A stretch of DNA of 64,000 nucleotides from Acanthochromis polyacanthus. Its lineage: Eukaryota > Chordata > Actinopteri > Pomacentridae. The notes under the pieces were generated by a model that was not told the origin of the DNA, searched no databases, and saw nothing but the letters and a program-made list of their open reading frames with translations. Below, piece after piece: positions 26,740 through 40,100 of the stretch. The position numbers were made by a program, and so were the translations under genes. Numbering within the stretch: position 1 is the first letter of the stretch; the number at the start of each line of letters is the position of its first letter. The stretch covers positions 19,768,521-19,832,520 of the forward strand of contig NC_067124.1 in assembly GCF_021347895.1 (NCBI RefSeq). Reading direction: 5' to 3'.

Positions 26740-28678
26740 TCGTGATGCGATATGAGACATACCAGACACTGTAAGGAAGAGGGAGTGGAATATAAGGGTT
26801 TTGGAAGTCAATAATTTACATTAACAGACTCTCACACTTATAGCAGTTGAGAATCTGCTAAACGTCTCTCACGAAAACACTTACTCTCCTTACATACACA
26901 TTCCTTTTGTCGTCCTGTGTTTGTGAGGTTACGCAGAGCTACGTCCTCTGATCTAGCATCAAATAAAGTGGACATGCCTGATAAGCTGATAAGGACGCAG
27001 CTGAGAGAAAAACCAGGCCTCCTAACTTATTCACACAATTATTGCAGGTGAATGCAGGAGAAGGTATACCTTGATCCACGTAGCACACGGGCATAGCAGC
27101 TGTCAGTGACTAAATATTGCTGTGTTTTCTATCGCTGCACAAAGACGCTTGATAAGACCCCTCTGACTCTGCGATAATCTTTGCTCTTCCATCACTGGAA
27201 AGTGAGAAGTATTTTTGCATCAAGGCAAAGGACGTGGGAAGGGTCACGGCAATGAATGAGCGGGATAAAAAAGAAGTCGAGGTGAAAAGGGGAGATTGAA
27301 AATGGGAAACGTGAGGTAAATAAGGAAAAAGACAAGTCCTATCCAGCTATCTCCACATGCCGTAGCACTTGTTAAACTAAAGTAGAGACAAAATAGTGAT
27401 TATTCTAACAGCAGGAGGAACGAGAGTGAATACGAGAGCAAACGAAAAGGAGGACAGGGTGAGATACAATGACAAAGTTCCATTAGTAAGTCAGTGGAGC
27501 ATATGTTAATAATTATCAGGTATACTCATGGGAAGCTCTATTGCTCTCACTGTCACTGCTATTAGTGTTACAACACACAAGGGAATAAATCCTTTTCATA
27601 GCCAGTGTGCGTGAGCATATGCATGTGTGATGGAATTAGAAAAAAGAGAAACAGGAGATTGAGGGAGCGATATAAGCAGGCGTTCTGCTGGATGATGTAA
27701 ATGCAACCACTGTTTTTCCTGGCCCTACGTGTGTGTTTGGCCTCAGGCAGGTGTGTGAGTTTTAACATGTATTTTTTAGAGTGTGAGTGTTGGGCAACAA
27801 GGTCAAGTGCAAGGAATGTGCTCCCCTTTCATTATGTTACACAGCCGAACATGCTTCTAGGTACGTATGCCATTTCGCGAGCCTTTCCTGAGCACACACA
27901 AGGATATACATTCAAGGCAGACGCAATATTTGTGTGTAACTTTGCTTTCTTTGTGTGGTAATGTATTTCCAAGTGTAATGATCACCGAAAACAGAAGTGT
28001 GTGCGGGGTTTTTATCCTCCAGACAGCTGCTGCGCTGTAATGTTAGCCAGTGGGAGGGACCTGTAGCATGGACAGAAGTTCTCAGAGGACGCAACTCTCA
28101 ACAGCTGCTCGTCAGTTCCTCCGGGCCTTTCTCCCTCTTTCCTCATCTTTTAACAGCAACTTTCTTCTCTCATCCCCCCCACCCCCCCCTCTCTCTCTCC
28201 CTCCTTCCCCCCTGTTCTTTCTTTCTTTCTCCTCAGTGGGCCCCAGGGGATGTTTTTTTGCTTCTGGCAGTACTTTAAATCCAGCGCGGTGTGTTTCTAT
28301 GTGCAAACACAAATGCACTGTGAGGATTTTACTACACATTGTATTCTATCAGTATGCTAGTGAATGAGTCCTTGCTTCAGTTTTTTCACAAGATTTTACA
28401 GTAAAGTTGATCTGACTTATACTCTTCTTCTCATCATTTTTTGGTTCTTTAAGTAGTACACCTGTCCCTACACGAATCTCCATAGTGAATCTAATCGATG
28501 AGCCTTGAATGGAATATGACAAGTAAGTTTACAGGCTGCCTAAAATGTAGGTTGACATCATATTTTTAAGCTTAAAGTGGTTGAAAGTCATGAAACTACA
28601 CTACATGTGAGTTAGCAGTCAATCCTGATTTTACTTCAAAAAGTGGGTTTGAAACATCTCTAAAGAATCTACTTGTGG
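26740..28678. other. Intergenic stretch, no gene seen
   Basis: No exon chain recognised. A C/T-rich tract (28168-28240) is strand-asymmetric and gives rise to spurious Pro/Ser-rich and Gly/Arg-rich open frames. Confidence 0.4.
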
Positions 28679-28690
28679 AATGACAAACAT

Positions 28691-29034
28691 CCATCCTCTA
28701 TACACCGCTTTCTCCTCATTAGGGTCGCGGGGGTGCTGGACCCTATCACATCTGACTCGGGCGAAGGCAGGGGACACCCTGGACAGGTCGCCAGTGTGTC
28801 ACAGGGCTACATATACAGACAAACAATCACACTCACGGGCAATTTAGAGTGATCAATTAACCTCAGCATATTTTTGGACTGTGGGAGGAAGCTGGAGTGC
28901 CCGGAGAAAACCCACGCATGCACAGGGAGAACATGCAAACTCCATGCTGAAAGATACCAGGAAAGTCGGGACCCAAACCAGGGATTTTCTCGCTGCAAGG
29001 CGAACATGCTAACCACTACGTCACTGTGCAGCCC
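28691..29034 (-). mobile_element. tRNA-headed SINE with 12-bp target duplication
   Basis: Read on the - strand, the element starts GGGCTGCACAGTGACG and carries an A-box-like 'tagtggttagcatg' and a B-box-like 'ggtttgggtccc', the head of a tRNA-derived SINE. The body includes 'ggagtttgcatgttctccc' and 'cagtccaaaaatatgctgag', and the tail runs to 'agaggatgg'. It is flanked by direct copies of AATGACAAACAT at 28679-28690 and 29035-29046, showing insertion by target-primed reverse transcription. The body is a widespread teleost repeat type. Confidence 0.85.
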
Positions 29035-29049
29035 AATGACAAACATGCT

Positions 29050-32000
29050 CCTAAAAATGAATATTTTACTTCATGTTATAAGCAAATCAAATGATCCCAT
29101 CTCTAGAAATGTTGTCATCTACACAAGCCGTCTGCTCTAGTTCAAAGGACAACACGCTATGGCTGGTTATTTCACATGTGGGACTTGTGTGATGTTTACC
29201 GTGTGCTCTTCTTCCTTATTTGTAGCGGGAGGTGCTTTGGTGATTGGATTAGTTTTTGAGTGTGCTTTTTGGACAGCATGTTCAAATGGGCCTGGTTAAA
29301 AATAGCCCTGACCTTGTGTTTTAAATAGTTTAACCAAATCTTGAAGTTGGCCTCAGCCCCTCATGGAAAATTTAAGCGACCTCTGACCAATGGAAAGTGG
29401 TTCACACACCACCATTCCTTTAACTTAGATGAACTCCAAGGGAGTGAAGCACATAAACACAGCGCTCAGTGTTCAGTTAATTTCATTTTAAACACATCAG
29501 TTCAGTGTATTTATTGTTTTTGCTTCCCTGTCAGACAGTCCTCTCCCTTTGCTGCACTTATCTATCATTCTCTCAGGCGCAACACAAAATGGCCAAACCA
29601 ATTAAAATTAAAACCCACCCAGCTGCGCCTTAATAACCAAACATCCCACAGGTGGTCTGGCTCTCCTGAGTGACACCGACTCACACACTTGTTGGTGCTC
29701 GAGCGACGGGACATCGGCCACGATTCGGCTTAATAGCACACTCACTGATAGAATCAATGAAACAAATCTCCCTTGCTGTGAGATAGATATCAGAAATAAA
29801 ACAAATACATGCAGACAGGTGCACACACACACACACACACACCGAATACAACGCTTCCATCTCTCTGTTCTGTGCCTCATAATCACACCCAACAGATACC
29901 ACATTCAGGCTACACAGGATATTAAACTTTAGGACTGAGGGAGATAAAACACATTTATCACTTGCTCTTTCATACTTTTTCTCTGTTCACCTCTCTGCCA
30001 TACACCTCCACTCTTTCCTTCCATCCTTCCCTCTGTCCCCCCCTAATCTTTTTTCCATGGAGCTTATATTTGTTTAAAGATCAGAGCCAATGTAGATTTA
30101 TGACATCTTAATGAGGCATTCTCTGTGGTCGTTTCTCACCAATCACTCGCTTCATTTCCTCTGATCCCAACAGCAACTCATGAGTGCTGCGCTCCTATAT
30201 CAGCCTTCAGTCCCTCTACTTCTCTCCCTATCCTGCCTTTTCTTCTGTTCTTTCAAAAGTCTCTCCATCAGTTATCGTCTTCATTCTCTTTTTTGTTTTG
30301 ATGCACCTATTAATCTCTATATCCGATCTTCTTCTTGCCTCATTGCTCTTGGGGTCACGCACGCTCTAGCCGATGCAGAATGATGGAGCACTTGTTGTCA
30401 GCGAGGTCGTCACCACAACCCTGTTCAACCTGAATCCATCTCATCAGCGCAGCATAAAAAGTAGCGTCTATTTCTCTGTATGTGTGTATACAGAGCTAAG
30501 GCCGAGCCAAGTGCCAGTGAGTAACCATCAGATCCAGGCTGAACACACAGAAGGGACAGACAGTGGCTGTCATCCCTCAATAGGCTGACACTAAATGGCT
30601 AAATCAGTTTAAAGCTACTGTAACTAAACCCAGTGAAGGGAGCAGGAAGAGTCCCAGCGGGTAGAAGGAAGGAGGAGGGAAGAGGGGAAGGACATTGGGA
30701 AGAATGACAGTAATCCTCCTCATTGTTAACAAGACTGAAAAGCACTGATCCTCTCATTCTTCGTGAAACAAAGCCTGAGAAGATTTCTTTCTCACACAAA
30801 CAGCGAGATGAAAAACCACACAGCAACTTGACATGCTCTCGATCCATATCACACGCTAAAATCCTGGTTTTACTCTGCTAATTTTTGTATTTCATGCATT
30901 CATTCGTCACAATTGCCAACAGCACAGAAAGTTTGTCCTTGAAGCAAGACTTTCAAAAGAAACATAACTCTCTTCAAATGACATTATAAATTCTTCGTAA
31001 TATTAGTGCAAACTTCATTCTTTGGAGCCCGAGATTTCCATCATAGTGGAAAAGCATCTGGAACCTGTAAGTATTTTTAAGCTTTACGGCAGGTACTACA
31101 GTATAAAGCCTTGAAAAATGCTGACACGATGACACTGTTCCTTGCATTCTCCATTCATTAGTCCTGTCCAAACACACTCTATTACTGCTTGCTTTCATTT
31201 TTGCTGCTTTGTATTCAAAGCACAGATCAATTTTGCCAGGTCACATTGATGGGAGACTTTTAATTTCCTAATGGAAAGCCACCAGTGCAGTGGGTGTGTG
31301 TCAGGACAATGGCGCTGATAGGCCCGAAACCAAGAAGCTGTGTAGGTACAAGGTTGGAGCAGAGCATTATGTAATCTTGTTGTTTGAGGGAAAGGACATT
31401 TTGAATGAGAATGAACCAGCCTAGAAGATCTTCTCATCTTCGCTCCTGATTAATGGCAGTTTTTGATAAAAGAATTTGATTACGATTATAGCCAGCATTG
31501 ATAAGAATCATCCGACTAACTGTGACTGATCCAGGCCCAGAGTTGGACAGCAATTGGCTGATGATTGATGGATTCATTTAAACTAATTTCCAAACATAAA
31601 AGCGAGTAGACAGAACGCTGCATCATGAAATCAGGAGCGAGCTCATTCACAAAGCAGTTATTGATGCAAACCGTGGGCTTCCTCAATTTGTCTGCTGTCT
31701 GCTCTGTCACAACAAATCATAAGATCAATCAATGCTTGGAAAGATTTACATAATGCCGGCTATATCAAAGAGATTAAAATTTGTTGCAAGATGTGAATCA
31801 GTTTAGATGTCATCTTCCGGGAAATCCAAAAAAATAAAAATAAAAGAAATACACAGATAAAATGCATCAAGATCAATTGGGTGTCTGGTGTGTGAAGATT
31901 TTGGCGACAATACTCAAAAGTGTGTAAACATTTCCGCTGCCTTATCATGTGGCCAGACAATGCTTCCATATGACTTTGTGTATAATAAATAACATCCACT

Positions 32001-33990
32001 GTGAATTTCTAAGCAAATTTTGTTCCATTTCTGATAATGATTCAAAAAATGCCAGTGAACTATAATCTAAAAAGCAGCTCATGAAAATTGCTAATTGCAA
32101 AGATATGAATAAAAACACAGACAGTGCTGGAGTGTGATTGGTTTTCTTGAGTTATTTCATTATAAATTCTACACAGCCGGAACAAAATAAAAAGATACAT
32201 CAACACACCACAGAAGTCACAAACAGTGTACCACAAAATATACAGTATACCATACAGAGAGAGAGAGAGAGAATTAAAGCACTGAGAATATCTCATTAAA
32301 AAAAAGAATAAAAAAAAACAACTCTCTTCTCTTAGCGAGTGGAAAAGCACGGGAAAAAAATAAATCAGTAGTTTGAAAATTAAGAATCCCCTTTCTAAAA
32401 ACGACTTTTATACCACATATTTTTTTATATATAAAACAAGTCAAAAAACAATTCTCCAAGTTCACTTATCTATCCTCACCTGCTGTCACAGGCTTGCTAA
32501 CAGTCAGTATGTTTATGGCAAGATCAGCAGACAATGAAAAATGAAATCACCCTTGTAGACGTAGATAGTGGTTTGAGGTGACTTTTTTTAAAAAAATAAA
32601 AAAGTCAAAGCCATTAGTTCCAGTGTACAACAAACTAAAAGGGCGTGTTAACCCGCTATCATACCTTTTTTGGCCTGTCAGCAATGTAGGGAATAAAAAC
32701 AACAATGACAGTAATTCGTACCTAAATACATAATAATTCTTCCATTTGGTGAAAATAAAAGGTAACTCATGAACTCCATCAAAAGCCCTGATCCCTCCCA
32801 TACCTTCCCTTCCCTGCTTGTTTCAAACTGGAGCAAACGTGTGCCAGTGTTTTCTCCTAACAGGTGAATCTGCGATTGCTGCTCTGTAACCCCTGAAAGT
32901 CCCATTTTGTTGTCACGACAAAACATCGACGCAGCAGACTGTAGTTTGAGGTTGTTCAACATTTCGCCCGAATTCCACCAATTTTCTGAGCAGAGTCACT
33001 GAGTGGTGCGCTTGCAAGAAAGGTTTCTCACTTTTAAGCTGTCTACCTTCGATTCCATCTCAGACCAGAGAAATGAAAGGCTGTAAAAGACTCTGTAAGA
33101 AATAGTAGCAATTACGACCAGCAGCCTTGTAACCGCAGACACCTTGAACTCCACATCATGCACAGTACTCCTGCTTGATAAACAGGACAACCAGTATTTG
33201 AACTTAAGAAGAAAACAAGAAAGCAAACAAGTGAACAATCAGTGTGCTCACATAATATACAAGTGTGCTGGAAATGGCGAAAACAAATTTGTACAGCTGA
33301 ATAGCCTGCGTGTTTGGTGGCTTTTTAGCTGGATTTAAAAAGGCAAGCAATTGTAGAGAAAGGATTGACAATATTAAATGCCTGAGCTGTTTCTAATAAA
33401 AGCTAATTTGGGAAATTGGGAGAAAAAAAATACATAAACATTCACAGGTGGCAAAAAAAAACAATTACACAAACAGCACTAAAGCAAACACACATCTTCT
33501 TTGAGCAAAAACATTACTGGCATGTGTGCCAAACAGTGAGCCTGGGAATTAAATATTGTGAGCCAAAGTCATTACTTGTTATTGAGGGAAATCAAACAGA
33601 ATAACAGCTTTATATTTTCCCCAGTAATACCAGCAGAGAGCAAACAATTTAAGTGCAGACTCCAAAACAGAAAAGGCGTTCAGTGAATGCAGACATACAT
33701 TTAAAAAAAAAAAATACACACAGTGGTTTGGTGGCATTTTCTTTGGGGTAGAAAAGAAACCTTCTGTCACTGTGTTTAAATTAGTGTCAGTCATGCCTCA
33801 CTGTACGGCTCTATTCTGCAGAGGAGTCGACCAAAGACGTGATTGGAAAAAGAAGCCGCAATAACGTTCCCCAGTGTCACATTATGATTTAGCCCATGTC
33901 TTGTTTCAAACCTGTGGTAGCACGAGGTGGATGGAGTCCTGAAAAAAAAACTATCTTTACAAAAAAGGAAAGAAATTCCATCCACCTGGT
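29050..33990. other. Intergenic stretch, possibly with MCAM 3' UTR at its right end
   Basis: No coding exons seen. A (CA)n tract lies at 29822-29842 and a (GA)n patch at about 32257-32272. The MCAM transcript (- strand) probably ends somewhere in the right part, but I could not pick a convincing poly(A) signal. Confidence 0.4.
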
Positions 33991-34183
33991 CTAATCCATG
34001 TTACAAACCAATGCTGAACACGGTGTACACCCCAATGTGCCCAAAATACACCCATCTCCCTGCTCCACCTCATGTTGCCCCCTTCAGTCTAATGTAGTAA
34101 AAAAAATTAGGCCTGTTGTCTTCATAACTGTTGTCCTCCTCCCTTCGTCTCCACGGTGACTTTTCTTCCATCCTCAGGTTTCA

Positions 34184-37100
34184 TCACTGTCAGAGAGAAA
34201 AACACACAATCATATATAAATATCAATTTGACATGATTGATTTCTGGTAATAAAGAACAAACCCTTTTCTTGTTTTTTCTTTTCAACAAGTTAGAAAAAG
34301 TGGGTAAAATGATTACTTTTTATTAAAGAAGACACACATGCACACTTTATTTCTATGGCACTAACTGGGTTACCTAGTGCTTCACAAAGCATTAAAATAC
34401 ACACAAAAAATATAACACAATAAAACAGTTAAAACATAAGCAGAAATACTGAAAGAAACCTAAATAAACCTTTCAAATGTAAAAGTGAAGATTGATTAAC
34501 CCATTAAGGTTCAGCGGCACGAATACGGGCCGTTTTGAGATGCGCTAAAGTATTTCGCTTAATTGACCGACGCTGCAAACTCGATGATAGAAACATTATA
34601 CACCGGTGGAAAGCTTAGATTCTCATGAATCCGCCGGTATAAACCACTTTCAGATGTGATTACCACAGCGGGTAATATAAACACATTTGTCCGACAAACA
34701 ACGAATATCCATCCATCCGTTCTCTATACACGGCTTCAACGTACACAGCGCGACTCACATTTCCGGGTTCATTATTACACACAGATGAAAATATTCCACA
34801 AAAAACGGCCATAATCCAACCTTGGACATCCAGACGAAATAAGCCAGTAAAATATTTTGTCCAAAACATGTCTTGAAGTCGGTATATAATCCATGAATAG
34901 GTCGTTTTCGAGGAAATGCACCTCACGATGTGCGTCCAATATTCCCTGTATTTCTCATCATATTTTTATTTACAAATAAAATATTAGCGATTTTTTGAAC
35001 TGAAAATGGCTTGAATTGACTGTACCTTATAGAGCTACAAGAGTAAAATTAATCATGTCTGTGGACTGGCTGCAGCCTTCCAGAAGACAGCTTACAGGGT
35101 GACATTTTTAATGAAATCTGAGGAAAAAACATCGCTTGATAGGATATGGAGAGACAGACTTTTACATCTTGAACTTCAAAAGCTGAGCAAATGTGTCTGC
35201 AATCTTCCTGCAGTTCTGAAATGTCATCCAGTTTGCTGTCATGGTTTCAAAAATCACATAAAACAAGGCTTGCTTAAAGTGACGACTGCCACTACCATAA
35301 ATTTTGTGATGAAATGTTTTACATTTCTGATGACATTTTCCGATGACTCCCTACAGCTGCCACTCTGTCATTTAAGCCGCAGGGACCTGCTTTCTCAAAC
35401 CTGCTTTCTTTGAAATAAAACTGACTTTCGACACTCAATCAGCATGTCTGAGGTATCTGAAGATATTTCTGGTGGCTGTATTGCTCATCTTCACATCAAA
35501 CTGCTATGAAGGATTTCCATAGACAAGTAAATGTCTGTCGGATCATTTTCAGCCTTGCGGTGCTGTTACAAATCCACTAATGACAGTTTACTCCGGTTCA
35601 GTGACCATTAAATTCTTTCACACCTCCAAATAATCTGAATGGACTTTACCTGCATTAATTAGCCAAGTTAAGTACATTCCCTGCTGGAGGAAATCAAAAC
35701 ATGACTAAAGGCATTCACCAGTTTTATTTGATGTCCCCTGTAACAGGAGCCTAAATTTCACAGACCTGACCATAAATATTCACTAAATGGAACATTTATT
35801 TCATAAAGCCTTTGTTATCATCCATTGCACAGAACTATCCTTGACTTGTCCCTGCACACTACTTATCTGTGAAATGCTGGAATGCAAAATGACTACATTA
35901 GTTATGTTAGTTTGTCCTACAATGGTCAACTGCAGCGTACTGTCAAGCCACTGTAATGAAAATTCAAATCCACAACTCGTAATGCCCTCGTTCCCATTGA
36001 CCTAACCTGTTCCGTGGGGGCTTTTTTGTTAAGCAGACCGGCCTGCTCATTGGCTTTGTCCGTCTTCATCTCCACCACAATATCGTTGTTCACCTCCCCA
36101 ATGGCCCTGGACAAAGAAATAGGCCAAAAAACAGAGCAGAAGCCAAAGAAAATGTCAGCGATGTGAAGTGTGTGTCAGGAATGAGCATATTCCTGGCAAA
36201 ACACATTGACTGAAACATGTTAACTGCTGAAAACTGACCAAGGTCGATATTATATATTTTGTTTGCAGTTCTCATAACTTCTCTGTCATTAATGGAGTAC
36301 ATCCTTGGACTTTATTCTGAAAACCTTTAAAGATTTACTCATGTTTTGTAATTAAGTGTATCAGATACAATAAAACTGCTTTACCCTCTAATTAGACAGA
36401 AGAACACAATTACTGTCAAGAACCTTAAATATCATAACAGGATAAAGCGGACACAACAGTATGAGTCTGAAAGGAGTTTGTTTTCCATCTTTTTCACATG
36501 GACCCTGATGACAAACAGCAACACAGTGTCAGCAATGTTTATTGAGCTGCACAAGATAATTAAAGGCAACATTTCTGCCATCTGTCTCCTGTTTACTCAC
36601 ACTTCCTTCTTGTCCTTCTTGCCGCAGGGTAGCTTGCTCTTCTTGCTTAGGAAGTAGATAAGGGCCACCAGCAGCAGGAGCAGCAGAACACACACCACCA
36701 CGGCTATCACCACCCCGCTGGAGCCTCCCTGCTGCTTGTCAGCTAAAGTGCCGCAATGGAAGGACACATGGAGGGAGGAATGGAAGGTAAGGTGGAAGGA
36801 GGACGAGGGTGGAAGGTGGGTAGGATAGTGGGGGGAAATTTGAAGGAAGGAGAGAGGTGGGAGGAAGGCGTGGGGGGGTTGATCACAGTGGAGGAGGTAG
36901 AAAGATGAAATGGGGAGTTTTTGATTTGCAAGGGGGCAGTGGCAGGGAGAGGGCCACCATGGGGAGTGTTTGATTTGTTTGAAAAGTAGGGCGGACAGGG
37001 AAGAAAAATGATTCGATTTGTGATTTGATTGGAGGGAGAGGAAGGGAAGGGAGAAGGTGGGATGGATGGGGTCCAGGTGAAGACAGTGGACGAATGGATG

Positions 37101-40100
37101 GATGGGTGGGTGGAGAGGATAAGGGGCGGGGATTGTGATGTGGGGTTAGTCTAACTTTTGAATGCAATGACCGAAATGTAATGGGACCCAGTAACGGGGT
37201 CTGTATGCTCACAGATAATACTAGACAGCTGACCAGAGCCAGAAAAACCACACTGAACATACTCACCCATCCACCTACACTTGTATTACTATCCTTAAGA
37301 GGACATGCTGCTTTGGTAGTTCTCTTGAATTGGCATTGCTCTTCATAGATTATAACCTTACTTAACCTGTGAAAAGATTTATGAAGGCTATTATTGATGC
37401 CAATTTATACTACATGCATGAATACTTATTTCTGATTGGATGGCTGGTGTCCTGTAAAGGAACATGTCAACATTTTGAAAAATATCTATCTTGTCCAAAG
37501 GGGAAGAAAAAATTGTTGACCAGCATGTCTAAAGCTCTTTGTAACATATTATCTCATTTTTAAATAGGTTTTAGAGCAGGCTATGTGAAAGTCTGCTCCT
37601 TACCTGGGAGCACGGACTTCCTGGCTTCTCGTTTGGTTTCCTGGCAACTTCACAGTTAATTACAAGACTCCAAGAAACTGTCTATTAGTGCTTCTGCTTC
37701 TCTTGGTGGTTGAATCGACCTCATCATGGGGTAAGTTCAGCTGAGTTAAACTTCAAACACAACTGACTATGCTATGAGTCTGCCATTATGCTCTGAGGTG
37801 TTATGTTAAAGGACGGGTGGAGGAAAGCTTTGTTGCTACTAATCTATAACAAACGAAACCAGAAACATTTCCACCTAAATGTTTCATTACAGACAGAATT
37901 CGGGCTGGCCACTGTGGAGTGTATAAACTCTTCTCTGCACCAACCACCAAAATAATATTTTACTTTGAAGGAATCATTAGGACAGGTGACCTACTGGACA
38001 CAGTCAGTGTTTAACCACATCCCTGTCTTGACGTTATGAATCAAACAAATAAAATTATATATTGATGATAATGTACTTTGTCATATGTGTAGTAGATTAG
38101 AAGATAAGAAGCTTTATTGTCATTGCAAAAGTACAATGACATTCCGTATGATGACAGTACTGTTGAAGTGAAATGATAAGTTTATTGATCATGTTTAAGG
38201 TAATTCAAGAAATATTCAGTGACTATTTTGGCAGTTGGACAGTTGTTTTAGATTTCAGGGCATTTACCACAAATTCACTTCATTAACCCTCCTGTCGTCC
38301 TGCAGGTCAAATTGACCCGTTTTAAAGTTTTAAAAATGTGGAAAAATACATATATTTTCACAGTGAAAATTTCCACATTTTCAATTTTTTGGGGAAATTT
38401 TTGAACATTTTTTGGTGGAAAAAAACAAATTAAAAAATGTTTAAGAACACTCAGAAAAAAACCCAACCAAAATCCAGTGAATTTCGCTGTCAAATTTGTT
38501 TTTTTTTTATTTAAAAAAAAATAAAACTTTTGAGGGAAACTTTTCAGGAATTTTCTTCCTGAAGATTTTGCAAATTTTTATAAATTTGGGGATTTTTTTC
38601 TGAATTTTTGGACTATTTTCAGACAAGGCAACAACATTTTTGGTAAGGACAAGACGAGGGTTAAGCTTTTCCATCACCAAGATTCTTATTTTTTTTCCAC
38701 TCATAATATGAGGGGTTTGGATTGCTTATGAGATCAAATAACATATTACTAATTGTTCTTTAGGATATGTTAATGCATACTTAAAGAGACTTAAGAAGGT
38801 TTTCTGACATTGTCTTTTTTTGGATAAAATGAGAAAATAATCAGCTGATTCATCCAAAAGCAAAAATAATGATTAAATTTTGAGCTGTGTGACAGTGTGA
38901 CAGCAACCTTGTCTTAAAATAGCATTCCTTCCTTTTATTATTAAAAGCTTGTCCTCTTAACTACAGCAATACAAGCACAGATACACAAAAGCTCTAGCTT
39001 TTGTAGACACAAATACATTACCCTGGTGTGTAAACAGACATCAATACACGCACAGTAACTTACAGTTCTAGACGAACACCATACACATGTCAACAGGGTT
39101 AGCGATACAGACCTGACTTTAGCACAGGGTTTCCAGAGAGCAGCACTTTGAGAAAAAGAGAGTTTCTCAGTCCCATGGCATAGCAAAGCAACAACCACAA
39201 CACACACCTCTAAGAGCATACGGACAAAAAGGTACACAATCTACATACAGCACCCGGCGAGTGGAAACAGCGAGAAAGAAGAAGGCAGTCAGAAAGAAGA
39301 GGTGACCAAAAAGACACAGTAAAGAAACAAAGAGAGGAATGGAAGGAATAGAATAGAATAGAATCCTTTATTGTCCCCAAGGGGCCACAAAACTTGTAGT
39401 AGCATCCACAAAATATAGGACAGACATCATACAAAGGTGACAAGAGAAGAAGAATAACAATATACAATATCCACAGTGTTCGGTAGCAAGAGGGCAAATA
39501 TACAAGAATACAGTACAGCAGAGGAAGGTGTGTATGTAAGTCTGTGTCTGCGCGCGTGTGTGTGTGTATGTGTGCGTGTGTGATTTATGTACGATGCTAG
39601 GACTGGGGCAAAAAGAGGTGGATGAAAGGGGAGGTTTCTAAATTACAGGGTCTGTACAACAAAGAGTCCTGAGAGAAGAAGGGAGAAGAGGAGGAGGAGG
39701 AGGGAGAAGGCTCTACCTTCGGCTGAGTTGTCAATTGCTGCAAGAGAGGAGAAGAAAAAGAAGAAAGAGTCGAGGTTATGGTGATGCAAAAGAGCAAACC
39801 CGAGTTGGGTAGCATCAGTTGTTATCCATGCCTGCTATGTGTGGGCATGCGTGAGTACATCTGCTTAGATATAAATGTCTCAATATGTGCAAGCAAAGTC
39901 ATGTCAAAGAGAAGATTTCTTTTCAATACCGGAAAAGGTCAGAGATCTGTGTGAATTATTGAATCATCTCATTTATTAACAATGTTAGTGACTGGTCAAA
40001 AGTGGGTGCTAGTAAATTTGCCACTGTCCAGCCTAGAGCATGAGCCATGCAAACAAGAACAGCTGCCAATGTTTTGGAAATGGAGGTAGAAGTTTATTAA

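Noticed and set aside
34660..34926. 88-codon - strand frame as an extra MCAM exon
   Set aside because: No splice sites join it to the tail exon in frame and no MCAM-like residues are present; it lies in a probable repeat.
36883..37266. Pro/Ser-rich - strand frame
   Set aside because: It is the translation of the C/T-rich side of the purine tract within an MCAM intron.
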